Source: Deltaproteobacteria bacterium (lineage in GTDB: Bacteria; Desulfobacterota; GWC2-55-46; DRQE01). Taken from it: a DNA stretch of 14,221 nt. Numbering within the stretch: the stretch's first letter is position 1; every line of letters begins with the position of its first letter. Position numbers and translations under genes: made by a program. Below, one piece after another: positions 1 to 6,400 of the stretch. Location: assembly GCA_030631875.1 (NCBI GenBank), contig DAOVKH010000013.1:1-14221 (forward strand), in the 5' to 3' direction. Under the pieces are notes generated by a model. It saw nothing but the letters and a program-made list of their open reading frames with translations. It was not told where the DNA came from and ran no database searches.

Positions 1-24
1 ATTCACCCTGTACTTACCTTAGTA

Positions 25-735
25 TTAAATATACCCGTAAATTTTATATATGGCAAGCCCTGCGTACTCCCAAAGGACTTCTCTTAATAGTACCATCCTT
101 TCGAGGGCACTATCCCTAAATGGCGTATGGTCTGCAACAGGGGCGGCCTTACATGAAAGGCCAAGCTTCCGTGCCACACGCGTCACTCGATACATGTGCG
201 TCGGCGAAGTAACGAGCATGCAACTCTTAAGAGCTCTATCCTCCATAAACTTTTGCGCAAAGAGTACATTCGAGTAAGTGTGCGTAGAGTCTTTATCTAA
301 ATGTAACGCCGCCTTATTGAGTCCAAGCCTTACGGCTGCGTCATACATTATCGCCGACTCGGTTACGTCTATGGCAGAGGAGTCCTCTGAACGGCTAAGC
401 GTATGGGCAAGCTTTGAGGTAACGTCTGTAATCGAGCCGCCTATGAAGACCAGCTCTCGACCAAGGTCGTCTCTATGCAAGAGCATGCCACGGATAAATC
501 GCTCACTTGAGCTTTTGCCGAGCACACCGTTCGGATACGCTCCACCGCCAAGGACGAATACAACATCGACCTTCTCTATAAAAGCGGCTTCAACGATAAG
601 CGGGCGTGCCAAGAGGTTACTCAAAGGTGTATAGGCGACCACGCCCAAGAATATTATAAAGGCAACAGAGAAGCGCACGCCCCATCGTCTAACCCTATGC
701 CAAACCTTAATTAGCAATTCGCGGTAGGTCTTCAT
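25..735 (-). CDS. DUF218 (SanA/ElyC/YdcF-like) membrane-anchored protein
   Basis: 236 residues. A basic N-terminus (residues 1-22) is followed by one hydrophobic segment (about 23-40), which suggests an inner-membrane anchor with the rest outside the cytoplasm. The body matches the DUF218 family: a hydrophobic strand ending in VFVLGGG (59-65), a conserved Thr/Tyr/Asn patch (about 151-156), and TSPTHMYR (176-183) followed by a basic helix. Family members SanA and ElyC act in envelope barrier and peptidoglycan-precursor homeostasis in E. coli, but the biochemical activity of the family is not settled and I do not assign one. The ATG overlaps the selB stop as ATGA (732-735). An AGGAG sits 7 nt upstream inside selB, so the two are probably translated in a coupled way. 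Family assignment is solid; the role is open. Confidence 0.8.
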   Translation of the reverse strand: MKTYRELLIKVWHRVRRWGVRFSVAFIIFLGVVAYTPLSNLLARPLIVEAAFIEKVDVVFVLGGGAYPNGVLGKSSSERFIRGMLLHRDDLGRELVFIGGSITDVTSKLAHTLSRSEDSSAIDVTESAIMYDAAVRLGLNKAALHLDKDSTHTYSNVLFAQKFMEDRALKSCMLVTSPTHMYRVTRVARKLGLSCKAAPVADHTPFRDSALERMVLLREVLWEYAGLAIYKIYGYI

Positions 736-2747
736 CTTAAGCTCCTAAGATCTCCGCTTCTAAGCGTTACGCGCACCGAGTCAAAGTACTCCAATATCTC
801 TATCGCGAGTTTCCTGCCGCATCCAAGTAGGTCTCTAAAGTCAGCGGCTTTTATTCTTTCATTACGCCCCAGATAATCGACGAGCTTTTCCTTTGCGTCT
901 ATCACGCCGCCTGCCGACATATAGAGGCCTTCTTTTATGCGCACCACCGTGGCACGCTCCGTCATATTACGAAGCACACGCTTTAACTCAACCACACTCG
1001 CTAAGTTTTCTTTTATAATATCATCTAACTTCAGAGCCAAAGCCCCCTCGCCGAATAGCTTTAGTATAGAATCCTCCAAGACCTTATCTGCTCCTACAGA
1101 AGCTGGCTTATGGCCTGAGATTAAATACGTAGCCGAGCTACGTTCAATACTACTTGCCTTGGAATCCACGAGCCTCTTCAACAACCCCTCTCGAAGAAGT
1201 ATCGGCAAGTGCCTGCTAACCGTCTTATCTAAAGAACTACCCTCTAATATCTTTGCCAAGAGAGCACTCTCCGTTAGGCCAAGCTCCGCTGGGTTCTCCT
1301 TGTGGTATCTCTTGAGTGTATCTATGACGCGGAGCTCTGCCTCCTTAAGCATGGAACGAGCCGCTACATATTCATTTATAAGAGTATAAGACGCCCCTTC
1401 GCCAACTAAGTATTCTTCTAACTCGGAGATAGAAATATTTAAGACAAAAGCAACTATCTTTAATTTTATGATACGTCTTTTTAAGAGAAGCACATCAAGG
1501 AGTCTTTCGATGCTATCTTTAATATCGGTCTTAGTGTTACTCAGAGCCAATGCCTTAAAGTCAACCTCGGAGAGCTTCAGGGCAGAGGCTCTATCGCCTG
1601 CGATATAAGGCAATAGCACACGTCCGCCTGCTATGGTTCTATTCACAGAAGGGTCTCTCAATATAAACCTGTCGCCACGCATGACAAGCAGAGGCGACTT
1701 TAAGTATATGCGCCCGTAACCACGCTCGCCGCCTGCGAGTGACGTTACGCCGCTTAAGCGTACGTTCGAGACCAAGACCTCGCTCGTCATGTGATATAAT
1801 TTAAGCGAGCGGCCGCTCTTGAGTTTATCTTTATTTGATTTAAGCGACTCAAAGGCGCAATCAAAGCTCAGCGAACCTTTGAAGGAATCAAAGGAAGGCG
1901 AAGTAAGCATCTCTCCCCGCTTAAGCTCACCCTTGTCAAGACCCGATAGGTTTATGGCCGCGCGCGAGCCCATGGATACCATCTCGACCTTATCGTGGTG
2001 GCTCTCTATGCCTCTTACGCGAAAGGACTTTCCCGATGGGTACGATAAGACCTCATCGCCCTCTTTAACGCTTCCGGAGAAGATTGTTCCAGTAACGACA
2101 GTACCGAAGCCCTTTACGGAGAAAGACCTGTCAATGGGAAGCCTAAAAGCGTTCGCATCTCGGCGGGCGTGAGTCAGAGTTTTTTCCTCGGCACTTAGCC
2201 TCTCAGCTACCGCATCTTTTATAAGAGAACGAAGCTCGTCTACCCCCTCAGTGCCTTCGCCGTTATGGGTTGACACACCTATTACCGAAGCCCCTTCAAG
2301 GGACGTTCCTAAGAGCAACCCTGATACCTCTCGCCCTACCTCGGCCACACGCTCCTTAGCGACCAAATCCGACTTAGTTACGACGACTATCCCTTTGGTT
2401 ATACCGAGAAGGTTTATTATATCGAGATGTTCTATCGTCTGCGGCATAACGCCGTCATCGGCGGCAACACACAGGAGTGCTATATCTATGCCGGTGGCTC
2501 CGGCAAGCATATTGCGTATAAAGCGGTCGTGCCCCGGAACGTCTACCACCGCTACGTGGCCGACCTCGCCGCCAAGCTCCATCCATGCAAAGCCCAAGTC
2601 TATTGAGACCCCTCGCTTCTTTTCTTCGGCTAAGGAGTCCGTATCAACCCCTGTCAACGCCCTTACGAGAGAGGTCTTTCCGTGGTCGATATGTCCGCAT
2701 GTGCCGAGGACGACAGCTCTTTTATTCTTTGATTCTACAGTAGCCAT
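732..2747 (-). CDS. selB: Selenocysteine-specific elongation factor SelB
   Basis: 671 residues, somewhat longer than the roughly 610-640 usual for the family. SelB is a GTPase that carries Sec-tRNA to UGA codons followed by a SECIS hairpin. The G domain is complete: G1 GHIDHGKT (18-25), switch I RGVSIDLG (45-52), G3 DVPGH (69-73) and G4 TKSD (124-127). The beta-barrel domains follow (about 185-365). The C-terminal part (about 430-671) is helical and charged, as expected for the winged-helix domains that bind SECIS RNA. The ATG at 2747 is the only possible start before G1, because an in-frame TAG lies two codons upstream and no GTG or TTG intervenes. It has no Shine-Dalgarno sequence. selA, selC and selD are not in the window. 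Selenoprotein synthesis in this organism is a direct inference. Confidence 0.95.
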   Translation of the reverse strand: MATVESKNKRAVVLGTCGHIDHGKTSLVRALTGVDTDSLAEEKKRGVSIDLGFAWMELGGEVGHVAVVDVPGHDRFIRNMLAGATGIDIALLCVAADDGVMPQTIEHLDIINLLGITKGIVVVTKSDLVAKERVAEVGREVSGLLLGTSLEGASVIGVSTHNGEGTEGVDELRSLIKDAVAERLSAEEKTLTHARRDANAFRLPIDRSFSVKGFGTVVTGTIFSGSVKEGDEVLSYPSGKSFRVRGIESHHDKVEMVSMGSRAAINLSGLDKGELKRGEMLTSPSFDSFKGSLSFDCAFESLKSNKDKLKSGRSLKLYHMTSEVLVSNVRLSGVTSLAGGERGYGRIYLKSPLLVMRGDRFILRDPSVNRTIAGGRVLLPYIAGDRASALKLSEVDFKALALSNTKTDIKDSIERLLDVLLLKRRIIKLKIVAFVLNISISELEEYLVGEGASYTLINEYVAARSMLKEAELRVIDTLKRYHKENPAELGLTESALLAKILEGSSLDKTVSRHLPILLREGLLKRLVDSKASSIERSSATYLISGHKPASVGADKVLEDSILKLFGEGALALKLDDIIKENLASVVELKRVLRNMTERATVVRIKEGLYMSAGGVIDAKEKLVDYLGRNERIKAADFRDLLGCGRKLAIEILEYFDSVRVTLRSGDLRSLR
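734..751 (-). promoter_or_regulatory. Hairpin presenting the ribosome binding site of the DUF218 gene
   Basis: Seen in sequence: the last selB codons form a perfect 6-bp inverted repeat (ATCTTA and TAAGAT) around a 6-nt loop, AGCTCC on the plus strand and GGAGCT in the mRNA. The loop holds part of the Shine-Dalgarno of the downstream gene and the 3' arm includes the first two bases of its ATG. The stem is AT-rich, so a terminating ribosome could easily open it. A role in coupling is inference. Confidence 0.35.
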
Positions 2748-2750
2748 AGC

Positions 2751-2788
2751 AGACTAAGACTATAGCACGAAAAGCACGGGCAAATAAA
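2751..2788 (-). promoter_or_regulatory. selB promoter (extended -10), near-leaderless transcript
   Basis: The minus strand reads TGC-TATAGT with the -10 hexamer at 2764-2759, which is an extended -10 (TGn). The best -35 is a weak TTTATT at 2788-2783 with an 18-nt spacer. Only 11 nt separate the -10 from the selB ATG, so transcription should start about 3-5 nt before the ATG, leaving no room for a Shine-Dalgarno. The bases following the -10 match those at nrdR. Confidence 0.55.
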
Positions 2789-2800
2789 GACCTCGCGCGC
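2785..2800 (-). repeat. 16-nt promoter-associated element, selB copy
   Basis: The minus strand reads GCGCGCGAGGTCTTTA. It is identical at 15 of 16 positions to the copy upstream of nrdR (9993-10008). Here it covers about -33 to -48 relative to the predicted selB start, so it overlaps the weak -35 region. The function is unknown; a regulator binding site is the natural hypothesis. Confidence 0.55.
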
Positions 2801-2824
2801 CTATTTGGGTAGGTGTGGATATTG

Positions 2825-2853
2825 TTTACTTAAGGCTAATCTTTTGGTATCAT
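2825..2853 (+). promoter_or_regulatory. Candidate promoter for the diguanylate cyclase gene
   Basis: TTTACT (2825-2830), a 17-nt spacer and TATCAT (2848-2853) form a sigma70-like pair in the 244-bp divergent region. It would give a leader of about 130 nt. A second weaker option is TTGGTT (2904-2909) with CATAAT (2925-2930), spaced only 15 nt. Neither can be preferred with certainty. The rest of 2748-2991 holds no open frame that I can support. Confidence 0.35.
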
Positions 2854-2951
2854 TAAGGAATCTATACAAATCAGAGTCTGCCTGCAAGAAAAAAGTCGCT
2901 GATTTGGTTACCTGAGAATCTTCACATAATAAAGAACTTAATACTCTTTAC

Positions 2952-2983
2952 AGGTCTCTAAGACCTACTTCGCTTAGGAGTCT
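2952..2983 (+). promoter_or_regulatory. Alternative hairpins over the diguanylate cyclase ribosome binding site
   Basis: AGGTCT (2952-2957) and AGACCT (2961-2966) form a perfect 6-bp hairpin with a CTA loop, leaving the Shine-Dalgarno TAGGAG (2975-2980) free. Alternatively, 2956-2962 (CTCTAAG) can pair with 2973-2980 (CTTAGGAG, one G bulged), which buries the same Shine-Dalgarno in a 7-bp stem with a 10-nt loop. The two folds share bases and exclude each other. The pairing is seen in the sequence; a regulatory switch is inference. Confidence 0.35.
2975..2980 (+). promoter_or_regulatory. Ribosome binding site fixing the TTG start at 2992
   Basis: TAGGAG lies 11 nt before the TTG at 2992. An in-frame TAA at 2959-2961 excludes starts further upstream, and no ATG or GTG occurs in the first part of the frame, so this site supports TTG as the initiation codon. 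Confidence 0.6.
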
Positions 2984-2991
2984 ATAAAAGC

Positions 2992-4131
2992 TTGCGGATA
3001 AATGTAGCCGAGACAAAGATACTCAAGAGAGTCCTTCAACGTGAACGTAAGAAAAACTTCGTATACGATGAGAGAGACTTAAGCGATATATTCAGGGGCA
3101 TACTGAAGAGCGCCAATGAGTTCGTACCCTCTGAGTCGGGTTCTATCTTCATTGATGAGCCTATGCTCGGAAAGAAGAGTGCAAAGCCCGGCAAGCTCTA
3201 CTTCGTAGCCTGCTACGGCAAGGGCTCTGCCAAACTCACAGGCAATAACATACCCGCAGGTACCGGCATAGTCGGAAAGACCTACACCGGCGGCAAACCC
3301 TATATAAGCAAAAATGTCGACACCGACAAGAACTTCTATCAAGCGATAGACAAGAAGACTAAGTTCCATACGCAATCAATAATCTGCGTACCCATAGAAA
3401 TACGAGGAACCGTCATAGGCGTACTTGAGCTTATAAACAGACTCGACAGAATAAATTACGACAAGAAAGACCTTAAGCTCTTAAAGATATTTGCCAGCTA
3501 CACATCTACCCTCATACAGAACGCACTCGACGCAAAGCGCTTCGGAGAGTTGTCGATAAAGGACAACCTGACGGGGCTCTATAACGATCGCTTCTTCTAC
3601 GAATCGCTGACAAAGGCCGTACGCAGTGCTATAAGGAACTCTACGGACGTGAGTATTGCCTTCCTTGACTTGGATCACTTCAAGCAGGTCAATGATATGC
3701 ACGGGCATCTGGCAGGAAGTCAACTCTTAACAGAACTCGGAGCACAGATCTTGGCCCTCACAGGCAAAAACAAGTCACTCATACCGGTGCGCTACGGCGG
3801 AGACGAATTTGTCGTAATACTTGCCGGCAAGGGCGTAAGAGAGGCTAAGGAATTAGCGGAGGTCTTGAGAAAGACCATAGAAGACCACACATACCTCGCC
3901 AAGAGAGTGCCCGGAGTAATCGACGCACTCCATATAAAAGATCTTATAACAGGTAGCTTCGGCGTGGCATCTCTAAAGACTAATATAAAGAAGGGTACGG
4001 GTGTGACGGACGCCAGAGAGGCACTCATTAAGGCGGCAGATAACGCGATGTATATCTCTAAAGAAGCCGGACGCAATACCGTAACAATAGCCAAGGGCTT
4101 CTTTGACTTTAAGGCAAAGAAGGTCAAGTAG
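2992..4131 (+). CDS. GAF-GGDEF diguanylate cyclase
   Basis: 379 residues with no transmembrane segment, so cytoplasmic. The N-terminal 25 residues are basic. A GAF sensor domain follows (about 28-178), including the typical G-V-L-E-L-I-N strand near 143-149. The C-terminal GGDEF domain (about 185-370) should make cyclic di-GMP from two GTP. The active-site motif GGDEF is intact at 269-273, with the metal and substrate segment DLDHFKQVND at 226-235 and DNLTGLYN at 191-198. The inhibitory I-site RxxD expected at 260-263 is NKSL, so classical product inhibition is not expected. The GAF ligand cannot be read from sequence. The start is TTG with an upstream TAGGAG. The gene stands alone, divergent from selB and convergent with the aminotransferase gene, so its target process is unknown. 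Confidence 0.88.
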   Translation: MRINVAETKILKRVLQRERKKNFVYDERDLSDIFRGILKSANEFVPSESGSIFIDEPMLGKKSAKPGKLYFVACYGKGSAKLTGNNIPAGTGIVGKTYTGGKPYISKNVDTDKNFYQAIDKKTKFHTQSIICVPIEIRGTVIGVLELINRLDRINYDKKDLKLLKIFASYTSTLIQNALDAKRFGELSIKDNLTGLYNDRFFYESLTKAVRSAIRNSTDVSIAFLDLDHFKQVNDMHGHLAGSQLLTELGAQILALTGKNKSLIPVRYGGDEFVVILAGKGVREAKELAEVLRKTIEDHTYLAKRVPGVIDALHIKDLITGSFGVASLKTNIKKGTGVTDAREALIKAADNAMYISKEAGRNTVTIAKGFFDFKAKKVK

Positions 4132-4203
4132 GACTAAGTCGGCTTAATTAAAGCTCGCCTGCTCAACCCCACCCTCCCCCATCGAATTAATATCCAGTAA
4201 CTT
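4132..4203. other. Convergent intergenic region with a C-rich run
   Basis: 72 bp between two converging stops. Positions 4167-4180 read CCCCACCCTCCCCC on the plus strand. There is no hairpin plus T-run for an intrinsic terminator in either direction; the only inverted repeat is a 4-bp GCTT/AAGC around 4142-4154. The plus-strand transcript is C-rich and G-poor here, as in Rho-utilisation sites. The minus-strand transcript carries three G-tracts. Confidence 0.4.
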
Positions 4204-5331
4204 CTACGAATAAAACTTCTTTATGGTAGCAACTACGTACTCTATTTCTTTTACGGTAAGCTCCGGGTATATGGGCAGAGCCAAGGTCTCACGCGCGGCA
4301 CCCTCTGATACAGGGAAAGAACCCTTCTTATAGCCCCAGTCCTTGAAGCAGGCCTGAAGGTGAAGCGGCACGGGATAGTATATGTCCGAGCCAACACCGT
4401 TCTTGGCGAGGTAGTCCTTAAGTGCGTCACGCTTCTTAGCACGTATTACATATTGGTTATATACGTGTCCGCAATCTGAATCTTCAACCGGCGGCGTTAC
4501 CTTTTCGAGTAGCCCCTCTGCCTTAAATAACTTTGCGTAGAGTGCCGCGTTCTTCTTTCTTGCGCGGCTCCACTTATCTAACTTCTTTAGTTTTATCCTC
4601 AAGACAACGGCTTGAATCTCATCGAGCCTGCCGTTCATGCCGACCAAGTCATGGTAGTATCGGCGACTACTTCCGTGGACTCTGAGCATTGAAAGTTTTT
4701 TAGCTAAAGCTTTGTTGTTTGTCGTGACCATCCCGGCATCACCAAAGCCGCCCAAGTTCTTAGTCGGATAGAAAGAAAAGCATCCTATCGTTCCTAGCGA
4801 ACCCGCACCCTTTGACTTATATGTAGCGCCTATGGCCTGCGCGGCGTCTTCTATGACCTTAACACCATACTTGCGTGCGAGAGCGTTTATCTTCGTCATA
4901 TCGGCCGCCTGCCCGTAGAGATGTACCGGCATTATAGCCTTTATGCGCCGACGCTTCTTATCACGCTCCAAGGCACCCTCTATGGCATCGACATCTATAT
5001 TATAGGTTACAGGGTCTATATCAACGAATACCGCCTTGGCTCCGACGAGAGCTATGGAGCCTGCCGTCGAAAAGAAGGTATAGGGTGTCGTTATAACCTC
5101 GTCGCCCTTGCCTATCCCTAAAGCCATCAACGCTATCGTTATAGCATCCGAACCGGAAGATACGCCTATGGCGTACTTGGCTCCTGTGTACTTTGCGATC
5201 TCCTCTTCGAGCCCTTTTACGTGCTTACCGAGGACGAACCACTGAGACTTGCACACCTTAGCAATCTCTCTTAAGACTTCCTTTTCTATAGTTGCGTACT
5301 GCTTTGAAAGATCCAGCATATTTACCTTCAA
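4204..5331 (-). CDS. DegT/DnrJ/EryC1/StrS-family PLP-dependent sugar aminotransferase
   Basis: 375 residues, normal for the family. These fold-type I enzymes transfer an amino group, usually from glutamate, to a nucleotide-linked keto-sugar for surface glycans. The PLP lysine is K191 in FYPTKNLGGFGDAG, and EDAAQAIGA (161-169) supplies the cofactor-binding Asp and Gln. The N-terminal MLDLSKQY and GVSSGSDAI (56-64) are also typical. The exact sugar substrate cannot be told, and no other glycan gene is in the window. The start is TTG at 5331 with a G-rich AAGGGGGG 8 nt upstream; it gives the family-like N-terminus MKVNMLDL. The alternative ATG at 5319 has its own AAGG and cannot be excluded. A separate promoter is possible, or readthrough from nusB 105 bp upstream. 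Confidence 0.9.
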   Translation of the reverse strand: MKVNMLDLSKQYATIEKEVLREIAKVCKSQWFVLGKHVKGLEEEIAKYTGAKYAIGVSSGSDAITIALMALGIGKGDEVITTPYTFFSTAGSIALVGAKAVFVDIDPVTYNIDVDAIEGALERDKKRRRIKAIMPVHLYGQAADMTKINALARKYGVKVIEDAAQAIGATYKSKGAGSLGTIGCFSFYPTKNLGGFGDAGMVTTNNKALAKKLSMLRVHGSSRRYYHDLVGMNGRLDEIQAVVLRIKLKKLDKWSRARKKNAALYAKLFKAEGLLEKVTPPVEDSDCGHVYNQYVIRAKKRDALKDYLAKNGVGSDIYYPVPLHLQACFKDWGYKKGSFPVSEGAARETLALPIYPELTVKEIEYVVATIKKFYS

Positions 5332-5436
5332 GTAGCATACCCCCCTTATTTAAATAAAAAAATAAACCGGCCTTATATAAAGAACAGTTTTAACCTCGAA
5401 CTAACGCACCTCTAATGACGTTACGCGCGTATCGAC
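5332..5436 (-). promoter_or_regulatory. nusB-aminotransferase spacer with -10-like box, T-rich tract and palindrome
   Basis: On the minus strand, TATAAG (5377-5372) is a plausible -10. The -35 at the right distance, TTCGAG (5400-5395), is poor. A T-rich stretch follows at about 5367-5353. Overlapping it is a perfect 12-bp palindrome, TTATTTAAATAA (5346-5357), just before the G-rich ribosome binding site. No GC-rich stem precedes the T-tract, so I do not call an intrinsic terminator for the rib operon. Confidence 0.3.
5413..5428 (-). repeat. Degenerate third copy of the 16-nt promoter element
   Basis: The minus strand reads GCGCGTAACGTCATTA. It matches the nrdR copy at 13 of 16 positions and the selB copy at 12 of 16, in the same orientation relative to the downstream gene. 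It ends 35 nt before the -10-like TATAAG of the aminotransferase gene, against 36 nt at nrdR. It could be a diverged copy or coincidence. Confidence 0.3.
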
Positions 5437-5874
5437 TTAATTATTCTCGCTTGCGATGTTATCTAATATACCGTTTACGAATGGCACTGAGTCCTCACTG
5501 CCGAAACGCCTGACCAGCTCCAGTGCCTCATCTATGGCGACCTTATATGGAACGTCTTTATTATCACAAAAAATAAGTTCGAAGGCGGCGAGCCTCAATA
5601 TGCTTCGCTCCACCACACCCATTCTATCTATTGTCCAGTTCTTTGAAGCCGCCGCTATGGCGGCGTCTATCTCCTCGGACTTCTCTATAGTACCTTTAAG
5701 GAGATGCTCGGCGTAATTCATCGTTACCTCGTCGAGGGCAAGCTCCGAGCATATTACCTTGAGAGCTTCACCATAAGCACCGTCTTTTGAGCCACCGCCG
5801 ACAAGGTCTAATTGATACATAACCTGCAGTGCGGCCTGCCTTGATCTTGATCTAAAGTTAGTCTCTTCCATCAC
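5437..5874 (-). CDS. nusB: Transcription antitermination factor NusB
   Basis: 145 residues from GTG at 5874, or 144 from the immediately following ATG at 5871; the two start codons are adjacent and in frame. NusB is a small all-helical protein that binds boxA RNA with NusE (S10) in antitermination complexes, chiefly on rRNA operons. The N-terminal RSRSRQAALQVMYQLD, the central NWTIDRMGVVERSILRLAAFEL and the C-terminal region with AIDEALELVRRFG are family hallmarks. It is the last gene of the riboflavin operon, 13 bp after ribH, a common association because lumazine synthase and nusB are adjacent in many bacteria. There is no clear Shine-Dalgarno, so translation may depend on ribosomes finishing ribH. 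Confidence 0.95.
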   Translation of the reverse strand: MMEETNFRSRSRQAALQVMYQLDLVGGGSKDGAYGEALKVICSELALDEVTMNYAEHLLKGTIEKSEEIDAAIAAASKNWTIDRMGVVERSILRLAAFELIFCDNKDVPYKVAIDEALELVRRFGSEDSVPFVNGILDNIASENN

Positions 5875-5887
5875 AGGTTAATCACTT

Positions 5888-6355
5888 TTATGAGACACCC
5901 TTAATGAGGTTTGCCATCTCTATGGCGGTCAACGCGGCTTCGGTTCCCTTATTGCCGCTCTTGGCACCGGCTCTGTCTATGGCCTGCTCCAATGTATCGG
6001 AGGTTATTACTCCGAGTGCTACCGGCACGCCGCTATCGAGTGCTACGCGTGCGATACCCTTCGTTGCCTCCGATGCGACAAAATCAAAGTGCGGAGTAGA
6101 GCCTCTTATAACGGCACCAACGCATATTATAGCGTCATACTTCTTCGTGCCTGCGAGCTTCTTGCATACGACCGGCATCTCAAATGTACCGGGGACTTTC
6201 ACTACGTCTATCTTCGCTTCATCGGCGCCACTCCTTACGAGCGTATCTATAGCACCGCTCAATAGCCTCTCGCCTATGAAATCATTAAAGCGACTGACGA
6301 CTATCGCCATCTTCAAACCCTTTGCCGAAAGATTACCTTCTATAATCCTTGCCAT
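5888..6355 (-). CDS. ribH: 6,7-dimethyl-8-ribityllumazine synthase
   Basis: 155 residues. It condenses 5-amino-6-ribitylamino-uracil with 3,4-dihydroxy-2-butanone 4-phosphate to give lumazine, the penultimate riboflavin step; the enzyme normally forms 60-mers or pentamers. The catalytic His is H89 in GSTPHFDFV. VPGTFEMP (54-61) and the Arg at 128 of the phosphate-binding region are present. The frame is open to an ATG at 6379, but I choose the ATG at 6355 because a near-perfect AGGAGG lies 7 nt before it and the protein then begins MARIIEGN, as in homologues. It follows ribBA by 45 bp and precedes nusB by 13 bp. Confidence 0.96.
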   Translation of the reverse strand: MARIIEGNLSAKGLKMAIVVSRFNDFIGERLLSGAIDTLVRSGADEAKIDVVKVPGTFEMPVVCKKLAGTKKYDAIICVGAVIRGSTPHFDFVASEATKGIARVALDSGVPVALGVITSDTLEQAIDRAGAKSGNKGTEAALTAIEMANLIKGVS

Positions 6356-6362
6356 AACTCTC

Positions 6363-6368
6363 CCTCCT
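6363..6368 (-). promoter_or_regulatory. Strong ribosome binding site of ribH
   Basis: AGGAGG on the minus strand, 7 nt before the ATG at 6355. It is the strongest Shine-Dalgarno seen in the window and decides the ribH start against the upstream in-frame ATG at 6379. It fits the need for many subunits of the capsid-like lumazine synthase. Confidence 0.8.
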
Positions 6369-6400
6369 TTAGCTTCCATTAGCTTCTAATTTAAGTTAAC

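Noticed and set aside
2983..2988. TATAAA as a -10 box for the diguanylate cyclase
   Set aside because: It would start transcription inside the coding region, downstream of the only usable start codon, and has no -35.
732..4131. In-frame UGA selenocysteine codons or SECIS elements near selB
   Set aside because: All proteins in the window are full length without an internal in-frame TGA, so no selenoprotein is encoded here.
4142..4154. GCTT/AAGC inverted repeat as a bidirectional terminator
   Set aside because: The stem is only 4 bp and has no T-run on either side.
5346..5367. T-tract as intrinsic terminator of the rib operon
   Set aside because: No GC-rich inverted repeat precedes it; the only nearby palindromes are AT-only.
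6355..6379. Upstream ATG of ribH at 6379
   Set aside because: The AGGAGG lies between this ATG and the one at 6355, and homologues start at the latter.
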